64,000 nucleotides of DNA from positions 9,164-73,163 of the forward strand of contig CAJTLF010000011.1 of NCBI GenBank assembly GCA_910577555.1, written 5' to 3'. The first letter of the stretch is position 1. Every line of letters begins with the position of its first letter. A program made the position numbers and the translations under genes. Below are positions 14,939 to 23,820 of this stretch, in pieces. This DNA is from an uncultured Christensenella sp. Its GTDB lineage: Bacteria > Bacillota > Clostridia > Christensenellales > Borkfalkiaceae. Below the pieces are notes generated by a model. The model was not told the DNA's origin, ran no database searches, and worked only from the letters and a program-made list of their open reading frames with translations.

Positions 14939-17480
14939 ACCAGTTTTTACCGACGTGAACTTCAACCGTCAAAGGAACCTTCAGTTCCACCGCCGTTTCC
15001 ATTTCCTTCTTTAAAATTTCAGCCGCACGCCCCGCTTCGCTCTCGGGGGCTTCAAGCACAAGTTCGTCGTGTACCTGCAATATGATTTTAGTTTTCATAT
15101 TTTCGGCTTTAAGCACTTCGTTCACGTTAATCATAGCTATCTTGATTATGTCCGCACTCGAGCCCTGCAAGGGCATATTCATTGCCGCACGCTCGCCGAA
15201 CTGCCGTACGTTATAATTCGAAGAGTTTATTTCCCGGATAACGCGTTTTCTGCCCGTAAGAGTGGAAACAAACCCGTTTGCTTTAGCAAACTCCACGTTC
15301 GCATTCATATACTCTTTAACCGCGCTGTATCTTTCAAAATATTTGTCGATATATTCCTTTGCAACCGATTTGCCTATGTTCAGGTTTCTTGCAAGCCCGA
15401 AATCGCTGATGCCGTAAATAATACCGAAATTGACGGCTTTTGCCGCACGGCGCATTTTAGGCGTAACTTCTTCCAAAGGCACGCCGAACACCTGTGACGC
15501 GGTAACCGAGTGAACGTCAACCCCGTTGCGGTAAGCGTCAACCAATTCTTTACACCCCGAAAAGTGCGCCAAAAGCCTTAATTCAATCTGTGAATAATCC
15601 GCGTCTATTAAAACGTTCCCGTCACGCGCCACGAAGAGCTTTCTTAACTCTCTCCCTTCTTCATCGCGAATAGGTATGTTCTGAAGATTCGGATTAGAGC
15701 TTGAAAGCCTGCCGGTTGTAGTCACCGTCTGGTGAAAAGTGGTATGAATTATACCGCTCTTCGAGTCGATAAGCGGACGAAACCCTTCAAGGTATGTGGA
15801 AACTATCTTTTGATAAAATCTGTATTTCAGAATATCGGCAACCACGGGATATTTGTCAGTCAACTTTTCAAGCACGTCTGCGCTCGTAGTATATTTATCC
15901 GTTTTCTTCTTTTTAACTTCCGTAATACCAAGGCGGTTATACAGCACTTCTCCAAGCTGTAAAGGCGAATTGATATTAAATTCCTGCCCGCACGCCTTGA
16001 AGATTTTCCACTTATATTCTTCCGCACGCTCGTAAAACTGTTTGGAAAGCGCGTTCAGCGTTTCAACGCTCACTTTTACGCCTGCACGCTCCATTTCGAA
16101 GAGTACGCCCACCAAAGGCTTTTCAATTTCTTCGTATAAGGACAGCAAATTTTCCGATTTCACCCGCTCAAACGCATTTTCATACGTTCTATACAGCGCG
16201 TACGCCGCATAATTGTAATCGTAACCGTAAAAAGAACAAAGCTCTTTAAGATTCATCGAAGAAGTTTCATAGTCGCAAAGGTAATTAATAATAGACAAAT
16301 CTTCAAAGGCACACCCTAAGCGTATGCCTTTCCCGTCGAGAATGAGCATCAATTTCTTCGCGTCGTCCGTTATTACTTTATTTTTTGAATTTTCAAATAA
16401 AGTTTTTAAAACCGCGTCGAATTCTTCAAAGCTTATACCGTTTTCACAAATGAGATTTTGCGCTACCGTAAACGAATATTGTTTATTGTCGTAATAAATT
16501 TGAGCAAAATCTTCCCCTACAACGGCGGAAAACACCGCTCCCGAACTAAGTTCCGCAGGTAAATCACCAACACCGTTACACGCGACCGCTTGCGGATAAG
16601 CTATTGCCGAATCGCCGCCCGTTTCTTCTTCGAAAATATTTAAAGAAGTAAGACTTCTGAACTCGAAATCGCGGAACATTTTTTTAACTACAAGGCTGTA
16701 CTTTTTAGGCGATACGCAGTCTTCGAGCTTTAAATCGATATCGCAGTCTCTGTCTATCGTAGCAAGTTTATAAGAAAGATAGGCAAGCTCTTTGTTTTTA
16801 GAGAGTTTGGTATAAGTAGCCCCTTTAAGCTCGTCGATATGCTCGTAAACCCCGTCCAAAGTTTTATAATTTTCAAGCAGAGTACGAGCAGTTTTTTCGC
16901 CTATCCCGGGAACCCCGGGAATATTGTCAGAAGAATCGCCCATTAACGATTTCAAATCAACAACTTGCGACGGCGTATCCAGCCCCGTTTCCGCAGTAAA
17001 ATTATCCTTGTCAAGCTTTAAAAGGTCGGCAACGCCCTTTTTCGTATAGTAAATATCAGTCTTTTCGTCTACCAACTGATAGCTGTCCCTGTCGCCCGTA
17101 TAAATATAACTGTGCGCATCGAACCGTTTTGACAGCGTACCAAAAATATCGTCCGCTTCGATTCCTTCCTTTTGACAGGTAGCGATTTTCATTGCGCGCA
17201 AAAGCTGTTTAAGCGGCTCAACCTGAACGGCAAGCTCTTCGGGCATGGGTTTGCGCGTAGCTTTATAGCCATCGTATGCAAGATGCCTGAAAGTAGGGGC
17301 CTTCATATCAAAAGCAACGACGATAAAATCAGGTTTCAAATCAGACTGGATTTTAAAAAGAAGTTTAATAAACCCGAAAATAGCGTTCGTCGGTGTTCCG
17401 TCCGAAGTGGTGAACACTGGCGTTGCGTAAAATGCTCTGTTTAAAAGGCTGTTGCCGTCGATTAATACCGATTTTTTCAT
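14925..17480 (-). CDS. polA: DNA polymerase I
   Basis: This 851-aa family A polymerase starts at the ATG at 17480 (MKKSVLIDGNSLLNRAFYA). A longer open frame runs through the neighbouring tRNA and is not coding. The N-terminal 5'-3' exonuclease (about 1-300) has GIEADDIFGTL and GDSSDNIPGVPGIGEKTA. The middle 3'-5' exonuclease fold seems inactive: FSAVVGEDFAQIYY replaces the metal-binding DxE motif, as in many Firmicutes. The polymerase domain has DADYSQIELRLLAHFSG, RRAAKAVNFGIIYGIS and QVHDELVLE. It repairs DNA and removes Okazaki primers. Confidence 0.97.
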   Translation of the reverse strand: MKKSVLIDGNSLLNRAFYATPVFTTSDGTPTNAIFGFIKLLFKIQSDLKPDFIVVAFDMKAPTFRHLAYDGYKATRKPMPEELAVQVEPLKQLLRAMKIATCQKEGIEADDIFGTLSKRFDAHSYIYTGDRDSYQLVDEKTDIYYTKKGVADLLKLDKDNFTAETGLDTPSQVVDLKSLMGDSSDNIPGVPGIGEKTARTLLENYKTLDGVYEHIDELKGATYTKLSKNKELAYLSYKLATIDRDCDIDLKLEDCVSPKKYSLVVKKMFRDFEFRSLTSLNIFEEETGGDSAIAYPQAVACNGVGDLPAELSSGAVFSAVVGEDFAQIYYDNKQYSFTVAQNLICENGISFEEFDAVLKTLFENSKNKVITDDAKKLMLILDGKGIRLGCAFEDLSIINYLCDYETSSMNLKELCSFYGYDYNYAAYALYRTYENAFERVKSENLLSLYEEIEKPLVGVLFEMERAGVKVSVETLNALSKQFYERAEEYKWKIFKACGQEFNINSPLQLGEVLYNRLGITEVKKKKTDKYTTSADVLEKLTDKYPVVADILKYRFYQKIVSTYLEGFRPLIDSKSGIIHTTFHQTVTTTGRLSSSNPNLQNIPIRDEEGRELRKLFVARDGNVLIDADYSQIELRLLAHFSGCKELVDAYRNGVDVHSVTASQVFGVPLEEVTPKMRRAAKAVNFGIIYGISDFGLARNLNIGKSVAKEYIDKYFERYSAVKEYMNANVEFAKANGFVSTLTGRKRVIREINSSNYNVRQFGERAAMNMPLQGSSADIIKIAMINVNEVLKAENMKTKIILQVHDELVLEAPESEAGRAAEILKKEMETAVELKVPLTVEVHVGKNWYDAK

Positions 17481-17535
17481 ATTATTGATTTTACCACTTT
17501 TTAAAAATAAAATCAATACATTAATCTTAAATCGC

Positions 17536-17564
17536 TTGATTTTTATAAGCGGATATAATATAAT
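17536..17564 (+). promoter_or_regulatory. Promoter of tRNA-Leu(CAA)
   Basis: TTGATT (17536-17541) and TATAAT (17559-17564) are 17 bases apart, 11 bases before the tRNA. It diverges from polA. Confidence 0.8.
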
Positions 17565-17575
17565 TGTCTTACTTT

Positions 17576-17662
17576 GCCGGCGTGGTGGAATTGGCAGACG
17601 CGCGGGACTCAAAATCCCGTGGTAGCGATACCGTGTGGGTTCGACCCCCACCGCCGGCACCA
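17576..17662 (+). tRNA. tRNA-Leu (anticodon CAA)
   Basis: This 87-nt tRNA has acceptor arms GCCGGCG/CGCCGGC, A73 and an encoded CCA. The anticodon stem is CGGGA/TCCCG with loop CTCAAAA, giving CAA, which reads UUG. The long variable arm (GTAGCGATACC) fits a leucine tRNA. Confidence 0.96.
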
Positions 17663-17666
17663 ACTT

Positions 17667-17702
17667 AAAACCGACCCCGAATGAATTCGGGGTCGGTTTT
17701 AT
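17667..17702 (+). terminator. Terminator of tRNA-Leu(CAA)
   Basis: A stem AAAACCGACCCCGAA/TTCGGGGTCGGTTTT begins right after the tRNA and ends in T residues. It may also serve mscS from the other strand's view. Confidence 0.85.
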
Positions 17703-17715
17703 TGTGTAAAATATT

Positions 17716-18663
17716 TTATTTATTATAAACCACCAACTGGTTGAACGGTATCGTTATTCCGTTGTCGTCGAACATAATTTTAAGACTTCTGTTCATATTT
17801 CTCTGAACTTCGAAAATATCGTTCTCGTTACACTGCGCGGAAAACTGTAAGGTCACGCCCGACTCGCCAAGCTCGCTCACTCCTTCGTAAGTCATTTGCC
17901 CGATAAGCCCGTTAAAAGTAACCGCAGGCAGGTTGTTTTTTATAACCGTTTCAACCCGTGCGAGCGACTCTCCGTACTCTATGCTTATATACGACTTTAC
18001 CGTAGATTCTTCCACCGTCTGGTTGAGTATTCCCTTTATTTGACTGTTGTTGAAAATTTTGATATTTCCCAAAGCCTTAAGCTTCGTCGTTCTTATTCCT
18101 ATAGAAACTACTTCGCCGCGGAACCCGTCTATAGTCACGATATCGCCCACGTTAAATTCGTTTTCAAAGACAATAAACAGGCCCGCAACTACGTCCGAAA
18201 TCAGGCTCTGCATACCGAGACCGACGATTAAAGTAATTACGCCTGCGCCCGTAATCAACGCTGTTGTGTCCACACCCCACACGGCAAGCACGCTTATTAC
18301 GAGAATTACTACCGTAACCCACTTTATGATACTGCCCAAAAGGTTGGCAACGGTAACTTCCCTGTTGTTTTTAACGAGAAATTTATTGATTAAAAACAGC
18401 ACGAAAGTTGCAATTACCGAAACTATAGTAATAATCTGTATCGCCCGTATCAGTTTTGGAATTGAAAACCAAAGTCCGTTTACAAACCCGTTATCGGTAG
18501 GTGCCGTTGAAAACACGCTTTCCGCGCCGAAGAAATAATCGTAAAACACGAACGAGCATACCGTTCCCACAACCATTATTACGAGCAGAATTAATTTCAA
18601 CGCTCCTAGCTTTTTTACTTTTTTACCCATATTTTCAACGCTTTCTTTAAAATCTTTAGCCAT
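17716..18663 (-). CDS. mscS: Small-conductance mechanosensitive channel (MscS family)
   Basis: This 315-aa protein has three membrane spans in the first half (about 22-45, 75-100 and 110-135). The Gly/Ala-rich pore helix follows (TTALITGAGVITLIVGLGMQSLISDVVAGLFIVFE). The beta domain carries FNVGDIVTIDGFRGEVVSIGIRTTKL, and a soluble alpha/beta tail follows. It protects against hypo-osmotic shock by opening at high membrane tension. The length is close to MscS-type proteins with a short N-terminal extension. No operon partner is visible. Confidence 0.94.
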   Translation of the reverse strand: MAKDFKESVENMGKKVKKLGALKLILLVIMVVGTVCSFVFYDYFFGAESVFSTAPTDNGFVNGLWFSIPKLIRAIQIITIVSVIATFVLFLINKFLVKNNREVTVANLLGSIIKWVTVVILVISVLAVWGVDTTALITGAGVITLIVGLGMQSLISDVVAGLFIVFENEFNVGDIVTIDGFRGEVVSIGIRTTKLKALGNIKIFNNSQIKGILNQTVEESTVKSYISIEYGESLARVETVIKNNLPAVTFNGLIGQMTYEGVSELGESGVTLQFSAQCNENDIFEVQRNMNRSLKIMFDDNGITIPFNQLVVYNK

Positions 18664-18708
18664 TTTTATAATCCCTTTTTCTTCAGTTGTTTCCGTTTAA
18701 AACGATAA

Positions 18709-18846
18709 TTATACCTTCTTATAATTCGGATTTTTTGTGCTTTTTAGGCTAACGAGATACTCTCCCATCATAGGACGGTAACTCACGTTTTCGTCGCTCA
18801 AAGAGTTTTCCAAAAGATACTCCATAAAATCTTTACTCGTAGCCAT
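18709..18846 (-). pseudogene. Remnant of a TfoX N-terminal-domain gene
   Basis: A 45-codon frame with a good ATG encodes the first segment of a TfoX_N domain: MATSKDFMEYLLENSL, then VSYRPMMGEYLVSL. It then ends in SLKSTKNPNYKKV instead of continuing with the YYRGKxxGGIYD core. Full members are about 100 aa. It looks like a truncated gene left between mscS and tRNA-Ser; a short functional peptide cannot be excluded. It is known only as a domain of competence-regulator-like proteins and its role in Clostridia is unknown. Confidence 0.7.
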
Positions 18847-18880
18847 AAATTTTCACATCCGTATTTTATTTTATAATCCA

Positions 18881-18912
18881 AACGCCCGACCGCATCAATC
18901 GGTCGGGCGTTC
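18881..18912 (-). terminator. Terminator of tRNA-Ser(GGA)
   Basis: A GC-rich stem ACGCCCGACCG/CGGTCGGGCGT lies 15 bases past the tRNA end. The following T run on the minus strand is weak. Confidence 0.7.
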
Positions 18913-18926
18913 GGATTATTAAACCT

Positions 18927-19017
18927 TGGCGCAGAGAAGAGGATTTGAACCTCCGGACGGGTATTAGCCGTCACACGATTTCCAATCGTGCGCCTTAAAC
19001 CGCTCAGCCATCTCTGC
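18927..19017 (-). tRNA. tRNA-Ser (anticodon GGA)
   Basis: This 91-nt tRNA has acceptor arms GCAGAGA/TCTCTGC, discriminator G73 and an encoded CCA. The anticodon stem is CACGA/TCGTG with loop TTGGAAA, giving GGA. The variable arm is long, as in all serine tRNAs. Its first bases resemble the broken tRNA-Ser near 59,662. Confidence 0.95.
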
Positions 19018-19049
19018 ATCGCTGCCCGACTTTTCAGCCGAGCAAATAT

Positions 19050-19078
19050 ATAATACAAAATCGCGTTCGAAAAATCAA
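19050..19078 (-). promoter_or_regulatory. Promoter of tRNA-Ser(GGA)
   Basis: On the minus strand TTGATT (19078-19073) and TATTAT (19055-19050) are 17 bases apart, about 32 bases before the mature tRNA. Confidence 0.7.
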
Positions 19079-19128
19079 GCGTTTTTGCACGCATATACAA
19101 AATTGAAAGGATATATTGCGTCAATAAT

Positions 19129-20412
19129 TTAAGATATTACTCTTATTACCGCATCAACCTTTGCAAGTCCCGTAGCGTTTATATCCGCAACGGCTTTTTT
19201 AATATTCTGCTCTTTCGTTATATGCGTAACGACTATCAGCGGAGCTTTTCCGCCTTCCCTTTCCTTATCCTGCACGAACTGCGCAACGCTAATCGCGTGC
19301 TTACCGAAAGTCGCGGTAATTTTCGAAAGAACGCCCGCCTTGTCTTCAGCCGAAAGCCTGATATAATATTCGCTTTCGAAATTTTTTACGAACTTGGTAT
19401 TCGCATCAGCCTTTTCGGTATTCTTAAAGGTTGAATAGCTATGATTGGGGTGCAACGCGCAATAAATTATATCGCCCACAATCGCACTGCCCGTAGGCAT
19501 CGCCCCTGCGCCGCGACCGTATAGCATTACGTCTTCCACGCAGTCGCCCGTTAGGTAAACGGCGTTATAGCTGTCGTTCACGTTTGCAAGCGGGTGGCTC
19601 GATTTTATAAAAGCAGGATGTACTCTGACTTCGATTCCGCTCTCACCGTTTTTTCCTATAGCGAGCAATTTAAGCGCGTAACCAAGCTGTTTTCCGTATT
19701 CTACGTCCACGTTTTCGATATCGGTGATGCCTTCGCGGTAAATTTCCGTATAAGGCACTTTGGTATGGAAAGCTATGCTTGAAAGTATGGAAAGCTTATA
19801 CGCCGCGTCGTACCCCTCCACGTCCGAAGTGGGGTCTGTTTCCGCGTAACCGAGCTTCTGCGCCTCTTCCAGAACGGATTTATAGCTTGCCCCGCCGTCG
19901 CTCATTTTGGTTAAAATATAATTAGTAGTGCCGTTGATAATTCCCATAAGCGACGAAAATTCGTTGCCCTGTAAATTATCGAGCATAGAGCGGATAACGG
20001 GCACGCCGCCGACGCAGCTCGCTTCAAAAAACAAGCCGACTCTGTTCTTTTTTGCTGTTTTTTCCAGCTCGTGGCTGTATTTGCAGTATAATTCCTTGTT
20101 GGAAGTAACTACCGATTTTCCAGAATTGAGCGCGGCAAGCACGAAAGAACGCGCAGGTTCCACCCCGCCTATCACTTCAACCACTATATCAACTTCGGGA
20201 TTAGAGCAAATTTCCGCCACGTTGGAGCAAAGCTTACTCTTATCCACGCCCAGCTCGAGAGCGCGTTTCTCGTTGCGCTCAAGAACGCTTTCCACGGTGA
20301 TATCAACCCCGTGATTTTTTTTGTAAAATTCCCTGTGTTCGGTTAAAATTTTATAAGTTCCGCCACCGACTACGCCAAGCCCGAGAATAGCAACGCCCAC
20401 TTTTTTCATCAT
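19129..20412 (-). CDS. hom: Homoserine dehydrogenase
   Basis: This 427-aa enzyme reduces aspartate semialdehyde to homoserine, the branch point to threonine and methionine. The N-terminal NAD(P)-binding motif is GLGVVGGGTYKIL. The central catalytic domain has GIINGTTNYILTKM and ADPTSDVEGYDAAYKL-like residues (written ETDPTSDVEGYDAAYK here). The C-terminal ACT domain (about 350-427: YYIRLSAEDKAGVLSKITATFG) gives feedback control in the family. The length is normal. The start overlaps the coaX stop (ATGA). Confidence 0.96.
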   Translation of the reverse strand: MMKKVGVAILGLGVVGGGTYKILTEHREFYKKNHGVDITVESVLERNEKRALELGVDKSKLCSNVAEICSNPEVDIVVEVIGGVEPARSFVLAALNSGKSVVTSNKELYCKYSHELEKTAKKNRVGLFFEASCVGGVPVIRSMLDNLQGNEFSSLMGIINGTTNYILTKMSDGGASYKSVLEEAQKLGYAETDPTSDVEGYDAAYKLSILSSIAFHTKVPYTEIYREGITDIENVDVEYGKQLGYALKLLAIGKNGESGIEVRVHPAFIKSSHPLANVNDSYNAVYLTGDCVEDVMLYGRGAGAMPTGSAIVGDIIYCALHPNHSYSTFKNTEKADANTKFVKNFESEYYIRLSAEDKAGVLSKITATFGKHAISVAQFVQDKEREGGKAPLIVVTHITKEQNIKKAVADINATGLAKVDAVIRVIS

Positions 20413-21188
20413 TTCCCCTCCGTCACGTTTAGATAATACAAATATTTAAGCCCGTCGAGCGTCAACAGCTTGTCCACGCAGTCGATACAGTTAATTTCTT
20501 TTGCAATCACTTCCGAAAATCCGCCCGTCGCGATAACCTTCACCCCGTCGCACTTCATTTCGTTTTTTATCTTCTTCACAAGATATTCTACAAGCCCCGC
20601 AAACCCGTAAACGATTCCGGACTGCATATTGGTAACTGTATTTTTACCAATAACGCAACAAGGACGCTCTATTTCCACACGCGGGAGTTTGGCAGTACCG
20701 TTCACAAGGCTTTCAAGCGACCCCTTAATTCCCGGCGCAATAACGCCGCCTACAAAATCGCTCTTTTCGTTTATAACGTTAAAGGTCGTCGCCGTACCGA
20801 AATCGATAATTATAAGCGGAAAGCCGTATTTCTTCACGGCCGCAACGTTGTTTACGACCCTGTCCGCGCCGACTTCTCTGGCGTTGTCCACCTTTAAATT
20901 AAGCCCTGTTTTCAAACCGGGCGCGAGCATGAGCGGATTTATTTTAAGATAAGTGCGGCAAGCGCGCTCGAGTGTGTAATCGAGTTGCGGAACTACCGAC
21001 GAAATAATTCCGCCGCTTATTTCCTTATAATCGATACCGTTATTCTTTAAAATACTCAAAAGCTGTCCGCCGTATTCGTCGGAAGTCTTTTTATGTTCCG
21101 TCGCAACGCGAAAACTTAAAAGAAATCTCTCCCCGTCGTAAACGGCAAATTTTATATTCGTATTGCCTACGTCAAGACAAATTATCAT
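20409..21188 (-). CDS. coaX: Type III pantothenate kinase
   Basis: This 259-aa ASKHA-fold kinase phosphorylates pantothenate, the first step to CoA, and is insensitive to CoA feedback. The phosphate-1 motif DVGNTNIKFAVYDGE is at the start, with LKVDNAREVGADRVVNNVAA and DFGTATTFNVI (about 120-130) after it. It follows an ECF S component by 3 bp, which points to a pantothenate uptake and activation unit. Its end overlaps hom. Confidence 0.96.
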   Translation of the reverse strand: MIICLDVGNTNIKFAVYDGERFLLSFRVATEHKKTSDEYGGQLLSILKNNGIDYKEISGGIISSVVPQLDYTLERACRTYLKINPLMLAPGLKTGLNLKVDNAREVGADRVVNNVAAVKKYGFPLIIIDFGTATTFNVINEKSDFVGGVIAPGIKGSLESLVNGTAKLPRVEIERPCCVIGKNTVTNMQSGIVYGFAGLVEYLVKKIKNEMKCDGVKVIATGGFSEVIAKEINCIDCVDKLLTLDGLKYLYYLNVTEGK

Positions 21189-21191
21189 CGT

Positions 21192-21833
21192 TTAAACTTC
21201 TTTATCTGCGCCTGCGCTCTCCGCATTCGATGGCGCACTACGCTTTATTTTTTTATATATCTGCTTTTCAACCACCCTGTCAACGGTATAAATTGCGGGC
21301 GAAAGTATGAGATTCACCGCTAATTCAATTGCAAAATTTACAAGAATTACCGAAAGCATAAATTCGTTGAAAGGAAATCCGTTTAAATACGCCACTATCG
21401 TCTCGTACATACAGAATGCGCCCGCAACGAATATACCCGTATTCACGATTGGCGCAACGGCGGCGGCAACGAACACAGCCGCGTAGTTATTCTTTTTTGA
21501 AATAAATTTATACGCCAGAGACGACGCAAGCCCCGCAAGCGCTCCCTTTAAAAGCACCGTAATTACCGTCACGGCGGGCGCATAATTCATCAGCGTAAGC
21601 GACATAGGGTCGAAAATGGTAACAATTCCGAAAACCAACCCCAAAAATACGCCGGCAACAGGACCGAGCAGCATACCGCCCAATACTATGGGAACGAGCA
21701 CGAACGACATCGAAGTCGTACCGCCCATTGGAATGGACAACCCGAACAACTGCAAAACCACTACGAGTGCAAGCAAAACCGCAAGAATAGTAATATTCTT
21801 TGCGGAAAAGAAATTTTTTCCTTCCTTTTCCAT
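21192..21833 (-). CDS. ECF transporter S component, probably pantothenate-specific (PanT-like)
   Basis: This 213-aa protein has about six membrane spans and the S-component layout: a polar N-terminus, then ITILAVLLALVVVLQLFG, and loops rich in small residues (SIPMGGTTSMSFVLVPIVLGGMLLGP). The protein would capture a vitamin for the EcfAA'T energy module encoded elsewhere. Pantothenate is inferred only from its position 3 bp upstream of coaX. The ribosome-binding site is CGGAGG. The 287 bp upstream hold no riboswitch I recognise. Confidence 0.8.
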   Translation of the reverse strand: MEKEGKNFFSAKNITILAVLLALVVVLQLFGLSIPMGGTTSMSFVLVPIVLGGMLLGPVAGVFLGLVFGIVTIFDPMSLTLMNYAPAVTVITVLLKGALAGLASSLAYKFISKKNNYAAVFVAAAVAPIVNTGIFVAGAFCMYETIVAYLNGFPFNEFMLSVILVNFAIELAVNLILSPAIYTVDRVVEKQIYKKIKRSAPSNAESAGADKEV

Positions 21834-22120
21834 AAAAACCTCCGTCCGATTTCACTTTGGAATATCGGCAGTAAAAAAATTATTATACTTATTAAACAGT
21901 CCGGTTACGGCAAGCGTATATCGGCTGAAAGTATTCTCTTTTAATAATATTAGCATATTTTAAAAATCTTTTGCAAGTAAATAAAAGCGGTGTAACATTT
22001 TTGCTGAGATTTTAATACAATTTACTATACGAAAACTGCAAAACTTAAAATTTTGTAGCAAACACCCTGCACGGAACAACAAAACTTTACATACGCGTGC
22101 GGGGAATAAGGAGGATACTT

Positions 22121-22339
22121 ATGAACTTATTTTCTGGTTGCGGAAACAACAGTTGCCTTTGGATACTCATTCTCTTATTGCTCGCGGCAAGCTGCAGCGG
22201 CAATGGCATAGAAGGCGTACTTTCCGGTAGCTGCACCCCCATACTCATCGCTCTGTTGTACAGTATGTGGAAAAACGGCACGCTCTCCAACTTGCTTTGC
22301 GGCAACGGCGGCAACTGCGGTTGCGGCTGCGGTTGCTGA
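22121..22339 (+). CDS. Small Cys/Gly-rich membrane-associated peptide
   Basis: This 72-aa protein starts at the ATG at 22121 behind a near-perfect AAGGAGG. There are two hydrophobic stretches (LWILILLLLAAS; TPILIALLYSMW) and nine cysteines. The last 14 residues alternate Cys with Gly/Asn (GGNCGCGCGC at the end). I do not recognise the family. Small Cys-Gly-rich peptides of this style occur among spore coat or envelope proteins of Clostridia, but that is only a suggestion. It is a single gene, convergent with the NUDIX gene and separated by a strong hairpin. Confidence 0.72.
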   Translation: MNLFSGCGNNSCLWILILLLLAASCSGNGIEGVLSGSCTPILIALLYSMWKNGTLSNLLCGNGGNCGCGCGC

Positions 22340-22394
22340 TTACGCCATGAATTTCCTTTGACACAATTTTGAAGTTGCCGATAATACTACCTTA

Positions 22395-22423
22395 AAAGGG
22401 TTTGCCGAAAGGCAAACCCTTAT
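22395..22423. terminator. Shared bidirectional terminator
   Basis: The perfect 11-bp stem AAGGGTTTGCC/GGCAAACCCTT with a GAAA-type loop lies between convergent genes. The NUDIX stop codon lies at its edge. Confidence 0.8.
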
Positions 22424-22953
22424 TTCTTTAAAGTAAAAGCGTATTTATAAACCGCGGCAATCGTCTTTGCGTCGCAAAGAACACCGTTTTCAATCATTTC
22501 CATTACTTCCTGTAAAGGAATAAATTCGCTTGTAACGAATTCGCCTTCGTCCGGCTTTTTTTGGGTTACGGTAAATTTGTCTGTGAAAAACACTCGGATA
22601 ATTTCGTCCGTATACCCCGGCGTGGGATAAATATTCAGGTACGGAACGAGCGTTTCAGCCAAAATCCCCGTCTCTTCTTCAAGCTCTCTTGCCGCCGCAA
22701 TTTCGGGCGACTCACCTTTTTCAAGCTTGCCCGCGGGTATTTCGTACAGCTCTCTATTATATAGATAGCGGAATTGTTTTACGAGCAGAACTTTTTCGTC
22801 GCAAACGCATAAAACAGCCGCGCCGCCGTTATGACGCACGCACTCCCGCACAGAATGCGAGCCGTCGGCAAGCTCAACTTCGTCCACTTCCAATTTTAAA
22901 ATTTTTCCGTCGTAAACGACTTTACCGTCCACTTTTTTTTCGGTTAATTTCAT
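22420..22953 (-). CDS. nudF: NUDIX hydrolase, ADP-ribose pyrophosphatase type
   Basis: This 177-aa protein has the full NUDIX box GKLEKGESPEIAAARELEEETG (about residues 75-97; residues given in part). N-terminal TEKKVDGKVVYDGKILKLEVDEV and EIPAGKLEKGE are typical of ADP-ribose pyrophosphatases, which split ADP-ribose to AMP and ribose 5-phosphate. It overlaps the upstream hypothetical gene by 4 bp. Substrate choice is inferred from family resemblance only. Confidence 0.9.
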   Translation of the reverse strand: MKLTEKKVDGKVVYDGKILKLEVDEVELADGSHSVRECVRHNGGAAVLCVCDEKVLLVKQFRYLYNRELYEIPAGKLEKGESPEIAAARELEEETGILAETLVPYLNIYPTPGYTDEIIRVFFTDKFTVTQKKPDEGEFVTSEFIPLQEVMEMIENGVLCDAKTIAAVYKYAFTLKK

Positions 22954-23678
22954 AAAGATTTTTCAAACTCTTCTATTAAACGGATTAATTCGGCAATGCC
23001 GTCGGACACGCACCCCAGACGCAACACGAAGTAATTATACCCGCACACGAGCGCGTCGATAAGCTCTTCGTCTCCCTTTTCGAGAGCTTTAGCAAGTTGA
23101 GATAAAATTTTCGCGCCGTTTTGCTTATCTTCTTCGGGAATACCGCAATTTACTATAAAATCCATCTCCTGCGATAACGCCACGCCGAGCGCGGACGCAA
23201 CTTCCGCCGCGTGCGTATCGGGTGCGGTTTCGGGAAGAGCGTCGAGCTGCTCTTTAAACACCTGTGAAACGCAGTCTTGCAGCCCTTTAATTATTATATT
23301 GCAGAAAGCCTGATAACTTGCAAAATAACTGCCGTCGTAAGCAAAATATTTTCTAAGAAAATCGTTGAAATTAAGAGTGTTTTTGTCGAATTCGACCAAA
23401 AGGCAGAAAATAAACGCCAATCTCGCGCCCACGGTCTGCGGAAGCATTACGTAACTCTGCGGCAAAACCCCGTCGTCTACGGAGATAAGGCACTGCTCTT
23501 TTGCGGCATTATAGTCGAATTTGCGCGTAACCGTTTCAAACAGACGGTAAAGCTCGGGACAGTTGACTATACACTTTAACAAATCTTTTATCTTCGTGGT
23601 AGCCATAATAAACTTGCAACTTTTAAGCTCTTCGCACTTTTCAAGAAAACTCAAAACCTGTTCTTTGGTATCCGTCAT
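22950..23678 (-). CDS. Conserved-looking hypothetical protein
   Basis: This 242-aa soluble, mostly helical protein carries no membrane spans and no motif I recognise. The middle (VMLPQTVGARLAFIFCLLVEFDKNTLNFNDFLRKYF) is its most hydrophobic and probably most conserved part. It is rich in Cys (nine) for a cytoplasmic protein, without zinc-finger spacing. It is translationally coupled to the NUDIX gene (ATGA overlap), so it may act with it. The coding assignment is firm; the function is unknown. Confidence 0.8.
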   Translation of the reverse strand: MTDTKEQVLSFLEKCEELKSCKFIMATTKIKDLLKCIVNCPELYRLFETVTRKFDYNAAKEQCLISVDDGVLPQSYVMLPQTVGARLAFIFCLLVEFDKNTLNFNDFLRKYFAYDGSYFASYQAFCNIIIKGLQDCVSQVFKEQLDALPETAPDTHAAEVASALGVALSQEMDFIVNCGIPEEDKQNGAKILSQLAKALEKGDEELIDALVCGYNYFVLRLGCVSDGIAELIRLIEEFEKSL

Positions 23679-23751
23679 AGTTTCACCCTTTGTGTTTTTG
23701 TCTATTATATCACAATAAAATCCAAAATTAAATTATTTTTTAACAAATATC

Positions 23752-23780
23752 TTGCTTTTATAAAAAATATTATGTATAAT
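23752..23780 (+). promoter_or_regulatory. Promoter of the DUF4364 gene
   Basis: TTGCTT (23752-23757) and TATAAT (23775-23780) are 17 bases apart, about 40 bases before the ATG and divergent from the 242-aa gene. Confidence 0.7.
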
Positions 23781-23820
23781 AATTACTACTTTCACTATTT
23801 TTAAGTAAAATCGATAAATT

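Noticed and set aside
17481..17663. Extension of polA upstream (MVPAVGVEPT...)
   Set aside because: This stretch is the reverse strand of tRNA-Leu(CAA) and its promoter; MKKSVLIDGNS at 17480 is the family start.
21834..22120. Possible riboswitch upstream of the ECF S component
   Set aside because: I could not match it to any riboswitch class I know, and no clear fold stood out.
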